Shown one piece after another: positions 10,625 through 22,573 of a stretch of 64,000 nucleotides of DNA (position 1 is the stretch's first letter; every line of letters begins with the position of its first letter). The notes under the pieces are model-generated. The model did no database searches and was not told the DNA's origin. It saw nothing but the letters and a program-made list of their open reading frames with translations. The stretch comes from Scleroderma bovista (Eukaryota > Basidiomycota > Agaricomycetes > Boletales > Sclerodermataceae). The translations under genes were made by a program, and so were the position numbers. The stretch lies in contig JAYMGJ010000001.1 of the NCBI GenBank assembly GCA_037178675.1, positions 124,001-188,000 of the forward strand. Reading direction: 5' to 3'.

Positions 10625-13600
10625 CACCTGCTGTCTGGGTTTGTGACAAGATATTCTTTGTAAACAAACTACTACAAGACTGCTCGGGAATGTATTTCAT
10701 CCCAGAGTGTTTTTTTTTATGGATCATATCCTTTGGATGCGCCATCGGCGGTCAGTGATCTGACGTCATATCCGAAAGAATTATGTGCTTTAGGTCGTAA
10801 GGTTGGACGAACAGATGTGCGTCACGACGAAGTGACGAGATGGTGTACTGACAAATCTGCCAGGTCGGTTTTATTGTCAGTGACATGAAGGAAATTGTTT
10901 GCATATCTGGATTCATGCACACCTTCGAGGATCTTTCTGCTGATCCCAATGAGCTTTCATGCGGACTTGCAGGTCTGTCACATATTTCTGGGAACAATTT
11001 AAAGTGATGACATTCGCAAATGACAGAGACGTCATCTCAGTTGGCAAAGCTCGTACCACATCCCCTTCGTGCCAAAGCAAATGGTTGCATGGTCTATTCT
11101 GTTCCCATTATTATATTCATGGACGATGTGTCAGGGAACATATCAAAACAGTGGAATAAACACCATGTGATCTACATGTCCAATGCGAATCTACCACATG
11201 CAATGATTGAGAAGGAGTTTTGTGTAAGGTTTGTGACAGCATCACCGCATGCCCCTCTGATGGAATTAATGAAAGCAATGAAGGAATCAATAAGGTGCAC
11301 CATCTATTTAGTTTCTGAAGTAAAGTTAACTTATGTGACTAGTAAAGCCTCAGAAGCAGGCATTATTGCATGGGATTGCAAGGGTCATGAAGAAGTACTC
11401 CTTGACTTATATGGGTTATTTGTCGGCGGTGATAACCCTATGCAAGCCAAGGAGTGCAGCCACGCCAGTCTAAGGTGTAATTACTTCTGTTGGACGTGCC
11501 ATGTTGGCGGGACACAAGAATACAAACACTCGGAGGATGGTTATAACACTCTTTTTTCAGTAAGTAGGGAATAAAATCTTGGTGGGTGTATAATGAAGTG
11601 CTAATAGTCGCTTTCCAGTCAGGCAAACTTTGGACCCCAGAGGGAACCACAACTGAGATTTGTCGGCAAATATCTTTGGTGCTTGGTTCCGGCGCAACTG
11701 AAAAGCTGAAATCCGTGACCGCTTCGACTGGTGTGCGAGACAGTATAACGACATCCATTGTTGAAACACTGGTTGACATGGGCAAGAAATTGCGTAAGCG
11801 TGGCAGCGGAAAGGTGCCTATACCTGAGGCAGACATTCGGGCAAGGTTAGAGCAAGAGTTGAATGATTACCTTGGAGGGACCGACATGAAAGATATGATC
11901 AATCCCCTCCTGGGAATGAAAGGTGAGTGCTCAGGTTCTTCAATCATTGAGTATACTTCGTCTAACTGTACCTCCAGGGATGAATATCATTTAGATACAC
12001 CAATGGAGGTCCTCCATACAATATTGTTGGGTGTGGTCAAGTACTTCTGGGGGCAGACTGTTTTCTTGCTAGAAAAGGCGAAGCTGCTGGACCTACTTCA
12101 AGCCCGCCTTGATTCTGTGGGCCAAGATGGATTGAATGCGCCGCCTTTGAATGCTCGGTATATTTGTCAATACAAGGGTGGTTTGAATGGGAAACACTTC
12201 AAGAGCTTAGCGCAAGTGATGCCATTCCTAATCTACAACATTGTTCCACAGACTGTGTTGGATGCATGGTCATTGATCGGCGAACTGGTGATCCTGATCT
12301 GGCATACCCAAATAGATGACACAGAGAAGTACTTGGTAAATGTTGACCATTTTTCTTCTTCAACACCACCAAAGTTCTCATGGTCCATCAGGCTCAACTC
12401 ACAAGAACGATCAACGATTTTCTCAATGTCACTGCTACATGCGCGCCGAGCATTCTTATCACAAAGCCAAAGTTCCATTTTCTCGTTCACCTACCTACCT
12501 ATATCTGCCGCTTTGGGCCAGCCATCATATTTTCCACTGAATGATACGAGTCATTCAACCATGTCTTTCGATTGACATGCATTTACAGTAATCGACATGT
12601 GCCAAGTCGGGATACCTGCAAGACGTTTGCTCGCCATGACATCATCAGACATATTGCCACCGGCGGCTTTTGGTTTGACCAACAGTGTGGACAATGGGTT
12701 TGTGGTGGGATGGATGTGATCAACTATCTACCTATGCATCCACAGCAATCACGACTCTTTGGATTGCCTACCAACCCAGAAGAAAGTGGTGAGTTAAGTT
12801 GTATTGCATCAGATTGTCGACTAACGGAAATTCTTCAAGGTGTCCAAAAAGTGGCATTAGTTGGTGACCCGAAAAATAAGAAAGCTCCTCCTCGTCGGGT
12901 TCCGTGGCTGGACACGCGTTCATCAAAACTTATGCACCACAAAAGTAGTTCTCATTATTATTATTTAGGTTCATCCCTGAGAATGAGCGGTGGCGATGTT
13001 GTGCATGTTGATGGACATGTAATCTTCCGCACAGGTGACAGCGATAAGGCAAGTTAAGTATTTGCACTGATCTCTGTTGTCTGATCAGTACACAGTCTCA
13101 CATTGGACGTGTCAAGGAGATTTTGGTGTCGGCGGATCATTCCTGCAAAATCAAATCCATTGTTCTTCAACTGTTTGCATTTGCTCCCAATCTTCACCTG
13201 CAACTCCGTTTGCCATGCCTGACAGAACTTGCGGACCAAGAAGTTGTTTGTTTCAAGGTACTTCACTCCTGATCTGGTGTACGAACGATCTAAATCTGAA
13301 TCCTAGGATATCATTTGCAGCGTCAATCTACAGCATAATTGTGTTGATGCGAAGTGTAGAATCTTATCAACAAAGCCCATCCGTCAAGAGCGCATCCAAA
13401 CATCTCGAAGCTTGGCGGTTGTTAATCACGAGCCAACACCGGAATTCTTCCTTAATGTCTACTCCATTCACAATTATATGCATATCTTCGATACTTTACC
13501 AGAGAGCCTCTGTGTCGCTCCATTGCGTGTCCCAAATGTGCAAGATGTTCGAAAGGCAGCAGTCCAGCAACTCCAGAAGAAAAGGGCGGGGAAGGCTGGG

Positions 13601-14167
13601 GCGTTAGCAACTGATGAATCCTCAACCCCACCACTGGCAGCCTCTGGTAAGGGGTCTACTTCTAGTGGGCAGCAGTCGGCGTTTACCAGTAATGATACAA
13701 GTTTCCCAGTGAAGAAGGGAAGAGGATCAAAGCGGCAAGCTGTACAAGCTGTAGCTCCCTCCACACAACATATTTTGGTCACCTCTGAGACATCTTCAAT
13801 GACCATGCAAAGAGGACAATTCCAATTCCCAGACAATCAATTCACTTCTTCTCTGGGCGCATCCTCTATGCAAACCCCTTATTCATCTGTAGCTGCATTT
13901 CGAGCACTGCCAGCTCCACCTGTCCATAGAACTCTGTCCGCTGCTCCAATTCTGACTACATTTTCTATGCTCCATTCGCATTCTCGTTCACCCTCTGTTC
14001 CATCACAGCCCAGGCATCCTGCTACACAACACCTTCCACCGCACCACCAGTCTATGGTTTCTGCTGTCCCTCCCTTGCAACCTACTCCATTGTCTTTACC
14101 TCTTTTCCTACCCGACCATCTCTCACAGCTAACACAGGAGGATGTCATATGTGATGAGATCCTCTGA
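10625..14167 (+). pseudogene. Tnp2-like (CACTA-type) transposase, central and C-terminal part, degenerate
   Basis: This resumes the gene begun at 1501. Order of recognisable blocks: FFVNKLLQDCSGMYFIPE, TFEDLSADPNELSCGL, IIIFMDDVSGNISKQWNKHH (the catalytic-type block, 11098 onward), KEFCVRFVTASPHAP, WDCKGHEEVLLD, DNPMQAKECSH, CNYFCWTCHVGGT, TPMEVLHTILLGVVKYFW, KHFKSLAQVMPF, FHFLVHLPTYICRFGPAIIF, TGGFWFD, and a serine/proline-rich tail ending at TGA 14165-14167. Introns include 11560-11618 and one near 13258-13308. Lesions are a 9-T run at about 10709-10718 that shifts frame (8 T expected), a 1-bp loss near 11988 just after the intron 11923-11977, and TGA at 12542-12544 for an expected arginine (FSTE*YESFNH). 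Together with the Plavaka insertion the gene is dead. The Tnp2 assignment rests on motif order by eye. Confidence 0.7.
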
Positions 14168-14640
14168 GGCATCCTTCATGGCTCGACGTTTGTCTTCATA
14201 GTACGTAGGGCAGGTAGCAATGATGTGGTCTCACGATTGGAACAGCTCACCGCACGGGCAAGACTTGCGAGGCGTGTGGGTGAAGTGTTCGTGGGGTTTC
14301 ACGGCGGGTGCGAATCGGTTGGCTGCTGATTACGGAGGGGGGGTGAATTGGGGCGAAGAGACGGGATGAAACGGAAGCGACTGACCTGACACTGGACAGG
14401 GTGGAAGTGGAAAGAAAAGCAATGGCATGAAACGGGACATACCTTGTCCTGACTGGGAAGTCTGTAGCACTTGACCTTGCGTGCCTTGATAAGAGGGGTT
14501 ATGGGTACGGTGTGGATATGGGGGAAAGGCGACGGATCGCAAGTGGTATTATGTTTGCGTGGAGGTGGCAGCACCTTTGCTAGCTCACGGATCTGGTCCT
14601 GGAACGACGGGGGAAGGACAAGGCCTTGGAAAGCATGGAT
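14168..14640 (-). pseudogene. LINE-type reverse transcriptase relic (C-terminal zinc-like motif)
   Basis: Reading the minus strand gives HTPRKSCPCGELFQS*DHII followed by ATCPTYYEDKRRAMKDAS. The pattern CPCG, then H, then C is typical of the far C-terminus of fungal non-LTR retrotransposon proteins with an RNase H domain. The stop is TGA at 14231-14233, where arginine is expected. Further upstream on the same strand the frame IRELAKVLPPPRKHNTTCDP can be read near 14530-14600; I do not recognise it with certainty but it may belong to the same element. Ends are not defined. Confidence 0.45.
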
Positions 14641-14760
14641 GGACGGAGAAGTGAGTGCGAGTAAGTGGATGTGTGCCCAGAGCTTAAATACCTGGCTGTC
14701 ACCCCTGAGTCCATCATCATCATCCTGACCGCCGTATCCGCCTGAGCACCCCTTACCCTA

Positions 14761-15600
14761 TGGATCGCGAGCCTCACAGAAATATTGAACGATCAGGGCC
14801 GGAGTTCTACTCCGTTCGCTGGAGCCTAGAAGGGGACAAGAGCCGTCAGATGCTGGTGCACTGTGAGCAAGTGCGCGCCTACTTTCGCTTTGATGCTGCG
14901 CTTCGTCGAGGGAAGGACTGTTCGCCCCATGTCCCTTGCGGATATCCACAATTCCGAGAAGCCTACACTCATGAAGCCACTACCTCGTCCTGATTTGCAA
15001 CCCTCGAGCAGGATGAGGATGGGAATACCGATATCGTAATCAACGGGCACTCACCTACTCCTGCCAAGGTTTTGAGCCCCAATGCAGATCTCCGAAGCGG
15101 AGAGGAAAGTAAAGGGGGTCGGGTCTTGAACGTCCCTGAAGCAGAGACGCTGGAGGGCATGCTGTGGGACGCTGTGGATAAAGTCAAGCATCAGCGTCAA
15201 TCGGCACAGAGGGGATACTCAGCCCACAGGGAAAGGAGAGGGGATCGTTGATATGCCGTTCGACGACAGCCGTCCCAATCGCAAGTACCATGGGGTAAAA
15301 CGACCACGCACCTCCATTATCGATGAGATCCGTTTCTCAACACCTGCCGTTCCCGCCGATTACAAACTGATTGGGGTCGCAGAACTAAGTCACCCACCTG
15401 TCGAAAGCGAGGACGTGATCCTATATGGAAACGAGGATGGTGCTTATGAAGATGAAGAGGAAGCTCCTGTCGACCAGAAGACGCGGTTGAAGAGAGCCCA
15501 GTCGAAGGCAGACGGACGAGCCAGCCAGAGACACGCCAGTGGAGGACAAGGGCAAGACTCGTTAGTCGTACCTGGACAATACAGTATATAACTTCAGATA
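14761..15600 (+). other. Unrecognised open stretches, possible degenerate gene
   Basis: Three partial plus-strand frames occur: 14761-14993 (starts MDREPHRNIERSG), a frame around 14996-15250 (EDGNTDIVINGHSP), and 15253-15591 (112 residues, starts MPFDDSRPNRKYHG, with an acidic EDGAYEDEEEAPVD segment). They are not in one frame and I see no domain. They may be exons of one gene or remnants of an unknown element. No function is proposed. Confidence 0.25.
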
Positions 15601-16549
15601 CCCATCGCTCGTTGTCCTTTAGTCTTTTCCTAAAATTCAGTTACCTTAGCCTGGTGATTGTTCAGTTAAAAAAGATTCGGGTGACCAAGTTTGAGCGTAG
15701 CTAACTTACTCATCGTCGCAGTACATACCACACGGCAGCGAAGCCAAGGTAACAAAGGGAGAGGCGAACACGTACCACGATAGCACATATCCACGAAGGA
15801 CTCGAGCGATGCATGTCCAAATGGTAACAGCAAACATGGAGTCCCTAATTAGAAACCTTCATGTGAACTTAGTCTCCCAAAGCCAGACTCTAAGTTAGAG
15901 GAAGATAGTCGTTCCACTAAAATGCAAGTTTCAGGGTCAGCCACTTTTCAAGACCGTACCGCCTGACGTGTTTCGATACCTGAAGTTCATAACTTACCCC
16001 ACAACGAGGTCACGGAAGATACCGTACGCCGAGACCGCTGTAGATGCACCAGTAGATGACATTCTGGTATTCCTCCCTGTCGAAGCGAAAGATGGTGTAC
16101 GCGCAGATGGCCTGACGGGGTCGCTGGCACCGCCATCTGGGCGTGCGATGATAAAACGAGACTGGGGATCGAACATTTCTACTAGACGAGCTGGACAGGA
16201 ACACAGACGACTAGGCGTTGTCCGATGGGCTGAGACGATGAACGAGTGCTGCCAAGACATCGAAGCGGTGCTGGAAGAACCTAGAAGAGGAGGCGAAAAG
16301 ATGTCGTTTAACACGTGTCAGATGCATGAACTTTAATGCCTGCATCACCAGCCTGTGGACGAAGTCCGAAACCTCGAGAGAGCATGAATCATGAATTATT
16401 TTTGCCAACTTATGTACAACTGAAGTAGCGTGTCAACAAGAAAGCGTTAGAACTACGGACATCATTTTGAAACACAAGATACTATCGTACTAGTACAAGC
16501 AACGATCGGATGCGAATTGTTAAAAAGGCGGATTGGCAATGCAATACTA
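15601..16549 (+). other. Mostly no recognisable gene; one 122-residue open frame
   Basis: The only open frame worth noting is 15968-16336, starting MFRYLKFITYPTTRSRK and ending CQMHEL. The minus strand over the same bases is equally open, so this may be chance. Nothing else is seen in the stretch. Confidence 0.2.
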
Positions 16550-18233
16550 CTATGCCTGTAAAAATTTCACGAGCCCCGCACGCCACTGGGCTTGCACGGC
16601 AGTGGTTTTCCCTGGCAAGCCGACCATGATTTTAACAAAGAACATATACAGCTTCTCAGTGGTGTTCTTGATATCCTTCCGCATATCGTTGGAACACCAA
16701 ACGGCCCGAGTTTGCTGTTGGAAGTTTGAAGCCGCGACGATAAGCTCAGAAAGTATTGCTGATTAGATATTTTATAATAATTAGGTAGAGGCAGACTTAC
16801 CCAGCTGCATATGGTGGCCCCCATGTGCAGTGACACCTCGGAAAGAGGCTGGGGCGACGAGTTGCATTTTCTCGTCAAACCGAACCATCCTGTGTGACCA
16901 ACTCCGTACGTCGCCACCCAAAATGTCCGTGCGAATGCGTTGTGACCGAATGGGACGCCCTAAAAACAAAATTCACTAAAATCAAGATTTAAAATTTATT
17001 CCACGACGCACCAAATGGTATGCATTCGTCGTTTGATCCAAATACGCTGAGTGAAAAATACCGTAACCGTAGTCATCGGACCATGTGCACCACCACTCCA
17101 ATAAATTCGCATTGATCGGCCCAGGTCCTAAGATACCGTTGGTATTTCGGGGTAATCCATGCAAGCCGTTTTGGTTTTTTACGGCGAATATCGCGAGTGG
17201 CCACATATGATGCGTGAATCGGTCTGCGACTTCTTTAAGTTGCTGTCGGACTATTTTTGTGAAATTCGTATTAACGCCGCTGGAGGTTGGGGTGCCATTC
17301 TCCAACCACACTGAGTATCAGAAGTGAGATAATTAATTCGGCAGAAATATGTTTACTTACTGTCCTCTGGAATCCACATATAGCCCGGACATTGCTTGAC
17401 ATGGGCGTAAATACCTTTTGCAAGTGCAGCCTCTACGGCCTTGGGTGGAATAGTATGCGGTAGCGTTTCTTGGAGCAAGCTACACAGGATTTCTGACGCG
17501 CCTCCGAGAACCGTAGCCCAACCTTCTGAATGTTGCTCCTGCAGGTCGATATGTGCGGCTAAGTTTACAGTAGTTCAACTCGTGACGACACAAGAGCGGG
17601 AAAAAAGAACTCACGACACGCGCAAAAATGCAGTGGATGATCCGCGCCGTCCGGCTCTGGCATCGGTAATACAATAGTCTGCACCTGATTCGTTGCTTCC
17701 GGCTGAAAATGATGTCCTCCGGCGATGTCGTTCACTGTATGCGCTGTCGTGCCCGGAGCGGACATCGGCAGGGGAATCGAGCTAGCGATGTGACCCGTTG
17801 TATGCGCAGTTGCATCTAGAGCCGGCATCGCCAGAGAAACCGAGCTGGCGGTAGGAGTGCTCGTTGATGGGGCCGTCGTTGCTTCTGGCTGAAAATAATG
17901 CCCCCCGGTGACGTGGTTCGTTGTATGTGAAAGTGTGCCTGGAGCTGGCATCGCTAGAGAAGTCGAGCTAATAACAGGGGCCCCCATTGATGGGGCAGGC
18001 GTTGGCGTTGCGTCCATGGGAATGAAGTCGGCCTGAGGTATATAATCCCATGGCGATGGATCGTAGAAATCAGCATTGAAAGTATCGACAAACTGGTCAG
18101 TGTCGATATCGAGACCATATGGTGCTGACATCGGTTAGTCGTGGTCAGTGTGAGGATAAATGTAAGTACCATAATGACCATCATCTGGAAAACCGAATTG
18201 GCTCTGTCCCGCGTTGAAGCTGTTGTCAGACAT
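16550..18233 (-). CDS. Unrecognised multi-exon gene, apparently intact
   Basis: Exons chain cleanly on the minus strand. A first small exon from 18233 (MSDNSFNAGQSQFG) joins across a 45-bp intron (18125-18169) to a long exon. That exon has two near-identical repeats of the type NHVTGGHYFQPEAT / NDIAGGHHFQPEAT and alternating SLAMPAP-like units (about residues 60-180). Then follow AHIDLQEQHSEGWATVLGGA, CPGYMWIPED, SGVNTNFTKIVRQQ, HMWPLAIFAVKNQNG, EWWCTWSDDYGYG, GVTAHGGHHMQL and a C-terminal block ending KFLQA with TAG at 16550-16552. No premature stop was found. One splice site near 17003 has no canonical donor in the right phase and needs checking. Nearby elements do not interrupt it. It may be a lineage-specific host gene with a low-complexity N-terminus and a conserved C-terminal domain; the C-terminal pattern reminds me of Agaricomycete orphan families, but I cannot name it. 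Confidence 0.6.
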
Positions 18234-18439
18234 GGTGGCGGGGAGGAAGGGCGCAGACTCGACGCTTGCATCGATTATCAGGACGATCGATTCAAAGCCG
18301 AGCCGAGTGAACAATATCGATCTGCGACATCTAAATAAGTCAACAGGTCAGAATGGTGGGCGTCTGTACCTGAACTACAGCGTCTATTTCAGTGTAATAC
18401 GCCGTCGACCTTGTTGACAACCTCCCAAGCGCCCTAAGG

Positions 18440-18755
18440 GCACCAAGGAACGCCTGGCCACGGGGCTCCAGCGACCACTCCAGTGTCTGGTCATTAACGG
18501 TCACGGGGGCGCGGACATGTTCAGGTAGCTGCGATGGAGTTTGGAGGAAGACGGTCCAGGATACCCGCCGTCGACGTCACCATCGTAGCCAAAGACGTTG
18601 AGCTGCAAGTATGTGGGCCACTGAGCCACGATGTCAAGCCCCCATTGACTCCTGCTTGACCTCTGAATGATTCCAGCGCACAAGTAACCTGCATCTGAGA
18701 GGAAAGTCTGAGACCATCGAAGCACGGAACCATGCGTCTTTTTTTTTTTGGACAA
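18440..18755 (-). other. Unrecognised minus-strand coding scrap
   Basis: The frame from 18755 reads GLDIVAQWPTYLQLNVFGYD, then DGGYPGPSSSKLHRSYLNMS before a stop at 18501; another frame continues with NDQTLEWSLEPRGQAFLGAL toward 18440. The words look like real protein, split by a frameshift, but I do not recognise the family. It lies just upstream of the minus-strand gene at 16.5-18.2 kb. Confidence 0.3.
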
Positions 18756-18813
18756 GTGATATCATTATGTAGCCACTGACAAGTCAAGCTCTAGACAATA
18801 TTCGGATTTTGGA

Positions 18814-19998
18814 ATGTCCGGCAAAACTTGTCCGGCGTCTTGTCCGGCGCCTTAGCGGGGTTTTCAATTAGAGTCTCATTCTCGTCTTCCCTACTATACC
18901 GTACACTAATAGTTCTATGCGTTCACGGTGTCTAGAACACAATTTATCTATACTATTGGCCACGCATGATGCATCATATTGTACGAACTATATACATAAT
19001 ATACAAGGTGTAATGTAACAGCCAGCAAGTTGACATCGTCGTTGTGCGGGTGATGGTACGAGTGCTGGTGTTGGTGCTGGCTGGGATCATCGTCATGTCG
19101 CCGTCGCCGTCGCAGTGCGGGTAACGGTGCTGGGGGCGCTGGTGCTGGCCCTGGTCGCCGTCGTCGTGCGGATGCTGGGCTGGTGCTGGTGTTGGGGGCC
19201 AGGGCGGTTGTTCGTGTTGTCGCCGTCGCCGTCGTCGTGCAAGTGATGGTGCTGCGTTGTTGTCGTTGTCGTTCCTGTACGTTGCCACTGTCATCCTATG
19301 TCGTCGGCGTCGTGTCGTCGGCGTCGTGTCGTCGGCGTCGTGTCGTCGGCGTCGTGTCGTTGTGGCACTGGCCATCTGCGTCACCTCGTCGTCGTCGTCG
19401 TGTTGGCATGGCACTGGCCGTTTGCATCACGTCGTCGTCGTCTTCGTCTTGCTGGAGTGGATGTGCTACTGCTGTCGTCGTCATCGTCGTCGTCGTCGTG
19501 CAGGTGCAGGTGCAGTCGTCATTGCTGTTTAGGTGATGGTCTGGTGCTGGTGCTGTGATAGTTGTCGTGCAGGTGTTGGAACTGGTGCTGGTGCCGTCAT
19601 CGTGTGGGTGATGACGTTGGTGCTGGATCGTCGTCATGTGGGTGATGGTCGTGGTACTGGAGATGGGATGGTCGTGGTCGTGGTCGTGCGGATGCTTCAA
19701 GTACTGGAGTCGTCATCGCTGGGTAGTTGTCGTCGTTGTCATGCAGGTGCTTGGGTGGTCGTCGGATTACGTGGGTGCAGCAGCTGGAGTGGTCGTTGTC
19801 TCCCACACGACGGCATTGACCAGAAGCCAAACTCTCCGAAGACCATATTGATGTTTCCTTGGCCAGGAACGTCACGACTCACGATTGAAGGCGGGAGGGT
19901 GACCTAAGTTGCTTAGCCATGCTAGCGGGGAAAGGTGGATTACTTAATGTGTATTATATAAGCGCCGGACAAGACGCCGGACAAAATGTGCCGGACTT
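18814..19998. mobile_element. Non-autonomous DNA element with GTCCGGC inverted ends
   Basis: The left end carries tgtccggcaaaac followed by ttgtccggcgtcttgtccgg (about 18817-18850). The right end (about 19960-19998) carries the same arrangement inverted: three GTCCGGC words in each end with matching spacing. The interior has no credible gene and is filled with GTC, GGTGCT and GTCGTCGGC repeats. The outer boundary is uncertain by about 10 bp and I could not settle a target duplication. The superfamily is not assigned. Confidence 0.6.
19298..19362. repeat. 14-bp tandem repeat, about 4.5 copies
   Basis: The unit tgtcgtcggcgtcg is repeated without interruption inside the GTCCGGC-ended element. 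Broader low-complexity sequence (GTC runs, GGTGCTGGTGCTGG) extends from about 19050 to 19790. Open frames across it are artefacts of the 3-bp periodicity. Confidence 0.85.
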
Positions 19999-20005
19999 TC
20001 CATTT

Positions 20006-20498
20006 CCCATATGCCCTCGAGCTCTACATAATACACCATCACCAAAATTGCTTAAACTATATATGTGAATATATTATAATATTGCAGCTGTTGGCACTGT
20101 AGATCATATCTTGTAGTATCATCCAGGACCCATGGATGTAGTGCAATATAGAAAAACTGACTTGTCGCTCGACACCATACCAGGACGATATGACACGGTA
20201 AGGTGTGGTCATCCCGAAGGTCTACTATTGACATGCTTGTGTTTAATCACTCACACCTCACAATATATCACTCGATATTATATGACAACATATGACATTA
20301 AGAGCTGGTCCACGACAGCAAATACATGAGCAGACAACAGACGACATCAAGAGGTGAGACAACAGTGAGGAAACAAAGAAGCGATGCCACGACCATGGGT
20401 ATAAACAGTGCGATACACGTCCGTACAGGAAATGGGACTATGCTGAGAGTCAGTTGCCAATCCAGGCTTCGTATCACCGTAATACCTTCAGGTTGGAA
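20006..20498. other. No gene seen
   Basis: Ordinary, A/T-rich intergenic sequence between the GTCCGGC element and the 3' end of the DUF6698-like gene. It could include the end of the two-gene unit at 20.5-27 kb, but no terminal repeat could be matched because the right end of that unit is lost. Confidence 0.4.
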
Positions 20499-22573
20499 CT
20501 ATTTTCGGGACTGCTTGCCCTTCTTCTTTGCTGGTTCCATGTTGGACGATGTGGGGCCCCGTCGGGGAATCTTGCCTTTCCTATGGGTATGTGCAGGGGA
20601 ACCCGGTGGAACTGCACCTGCGTGGCCGTCGTCATCCTCGTCATCCTCTAATTGCGTTAGTGGGCTGCCAGCATCTCTGGCAGTGTGGCGGGTCAGTTGA
20701 TAGTCGCGTCTGCTACCACGTCTCAATCGTGGTGGTGGTGGGGGTTCTGGAGTCTCACTACTATGATGAGGAGGAGGGGGGGTGAAAGCGGTGCGATCTG
20801 GTAACATGGGGGAAGGAGGGATGGACTCAGCATTGTACTCCCACGACGGAGGGTGGACAGGATTTTCCAGACGCATAGGTGATTGACGTGCTACATCCCT
20901 GGACTGCTCTTCATCACCGGAGGTTGAGCGAGCGGCAATCTGCTTCTCCATAATCGCAAGGTCATCGTCTTCACTGCATATCTCCTTCGTGCGTCCAACG
21001 ACAACGCCTCGTTCATCGCCGAAAAGCTCCCTGGTGACACGTTATGTACATACTAGTACATGGGGAAATGCTCACTTGTTCAAGTAACTGTACAGCGACT
21101 GGCACCACTTCTTGTTGGCTTTGAACGACAGGAAATTGAGGATTCTGTAATAGAAATCGGCATAGTCGAAAACACCGTTGTGTTGCTTCCATTTCTCGCA
21201 GGACGTGAGACTGTAACGAGCCTGAAACGAAGTTAAGCCCTGATAATAATGGTAAAGTGACAACCTACGTGAACTGCACTGTAAGCGATATGCTCAGCCG
21301 TGACTTCACGCATGCCGTGAAGTTTGCCATTTCCAGGGCGAGTCAACTTTGAATCACCGCTTGACAATGCAGAGGAGGGAGACACGAAGATGTGCTTGAG
21401 GATCTTTTCGACCAAGTGATTACCTTGAATGAATAATGGATAGAATCAAGACTTACTCGTACTAATACAAAGCCACGCAGGAAACCTTTGTCGAATCGGG
21501 CAGGGTCAAAGTCTTCTCCTGGGATGTCGCCGTAATATAGGAATGCTGGCCAGTTGGCAGCGGTTGCATTCACGCGCCCATCTTGAAGCTTCTTCTGCAT
21601 CCTAGACATCAATCGAGTACATTAGTAAAATTACAGCAATGACCATCTTCATTACTCTGTTGGATCGTTGAGAAACAAGGACAAATGCTTGACTGGACAG
21701 AGAAGGCGGGCAAGTTCTGGGTGGTTGAAGCCCATTCGGCTGCAGCTTGCGTCCGAACCCAGAGGGGGCTCCAAGCCCTTTTTATCAGGGTAGGGCGTGG
21801 CGTACAACACAATTGCCTTTTTGAGGTGGCTTGCATCGTCTGACTGCACCCGTCGCATCGTTTTCCCCATCTAAAGCAGTGCCAATAATATATTAGAGTG
21901 CATATATGGAGCACGTACCTCAGAAATGAGTGCATCGAATTCACCGCGTCCCTTCTTGCTATTCATCAGCTTGATGAGGTAGGGCGCATGATCTTGGACA
22001 TAATTGTACACGCGTTGATACCGTTCCTGTGTGCTGGCATCTCTGAAGTACCATTAGCACACATATATGCTATCTGCTGTGTACTTACACTCTTTCAAGG
22101 ATTGCTCTGTGCCTTTTGGCCACTTCGGAGTCGCCCTCGCCTTCATCTTCAGTCGCTTCCTGTTCAAGAAGAAGCGTGACCTTTATCGCTTCTCCCAAAT
22201 CGCAAAACATGTCGAGACCACGTGGAATCCATCTTGCAGCGTGGAGGCATTGGTCGTGTGGAGATAACACCTTCAGTTGGCGAGCCCTTGTGCTGCTTGA
22301 GGTAAGTCGCTTGATCACCGATGTGACCCCAATCACATACCTGTTTGTGCCTTCTTCCTCATTGTTAGTGCCATTTCTGGCTTTTCTAATGCCTGCTCAA
22401 ATGGATCAGTGGATTTTATAGTTGAGTACGTACTTATTAGGCTTGTTGGTAGCCTGTGGTGGGGTGTCAGACCCACCCGATAACGATCGTTCCCGTCACA
22501 CACGTTTTCCGCCTTTTCTACCCTTCTGACGAGAGGGAATAGAAGAGCCAGAACTGGTGTCTGCGTCGGACAT
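20499..22573 (-). CDS. DUF6698-like protein, multi-exon
   Basis: A chain of about nine exons with short introns starts at 22573 (MSDADTSSGSS, followed by basic RQKGRKGGKR). Conserved blocks in order are: CLHAARWIPRGLDMF, an acidic patch (ATEDEGEGDSE), QDHAPYLIKLMNSKK, SHLKKAIVLYATPYPDKKG, MGFNHPELARLLCPVKHL, FPAFLYYGDIPGEDFD-like sequence (WPAFLYYGDIPGED), HIFVSPSSAL, LHGMREVTAEHIAYSAVH, and FDYADFYYRILNFL. The C-terminus is proline-rich and ends in a basic KKKGKQSRK that may be a nuclear signal. I match this from memory to the basidiomycete family DUF6698. The function is unknown. It lies head to head with a Plavaka-like transposase at 23.2 kb, with a 650-bp gap, which suggests it may be the second gene of the same element. 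No premature stop was noticed. Confidence 0.6.

Noticed and set aside
1867..10626. A 3-bp duplication (cac) for the Plavaka element
   Set aside because: It also fits the flanks, but it makes the two ends unequal by one base. The 2-bp reading keeps symmetrical 12-bp ends, so it is preferred, not proved.
18974..19907. Histidine/aspartate/arginine-rich and valine-rich open frames on both strands
   Set aside because: They arise from GTC and GGTGCT simple repeats and overlap each other in up to four frames.
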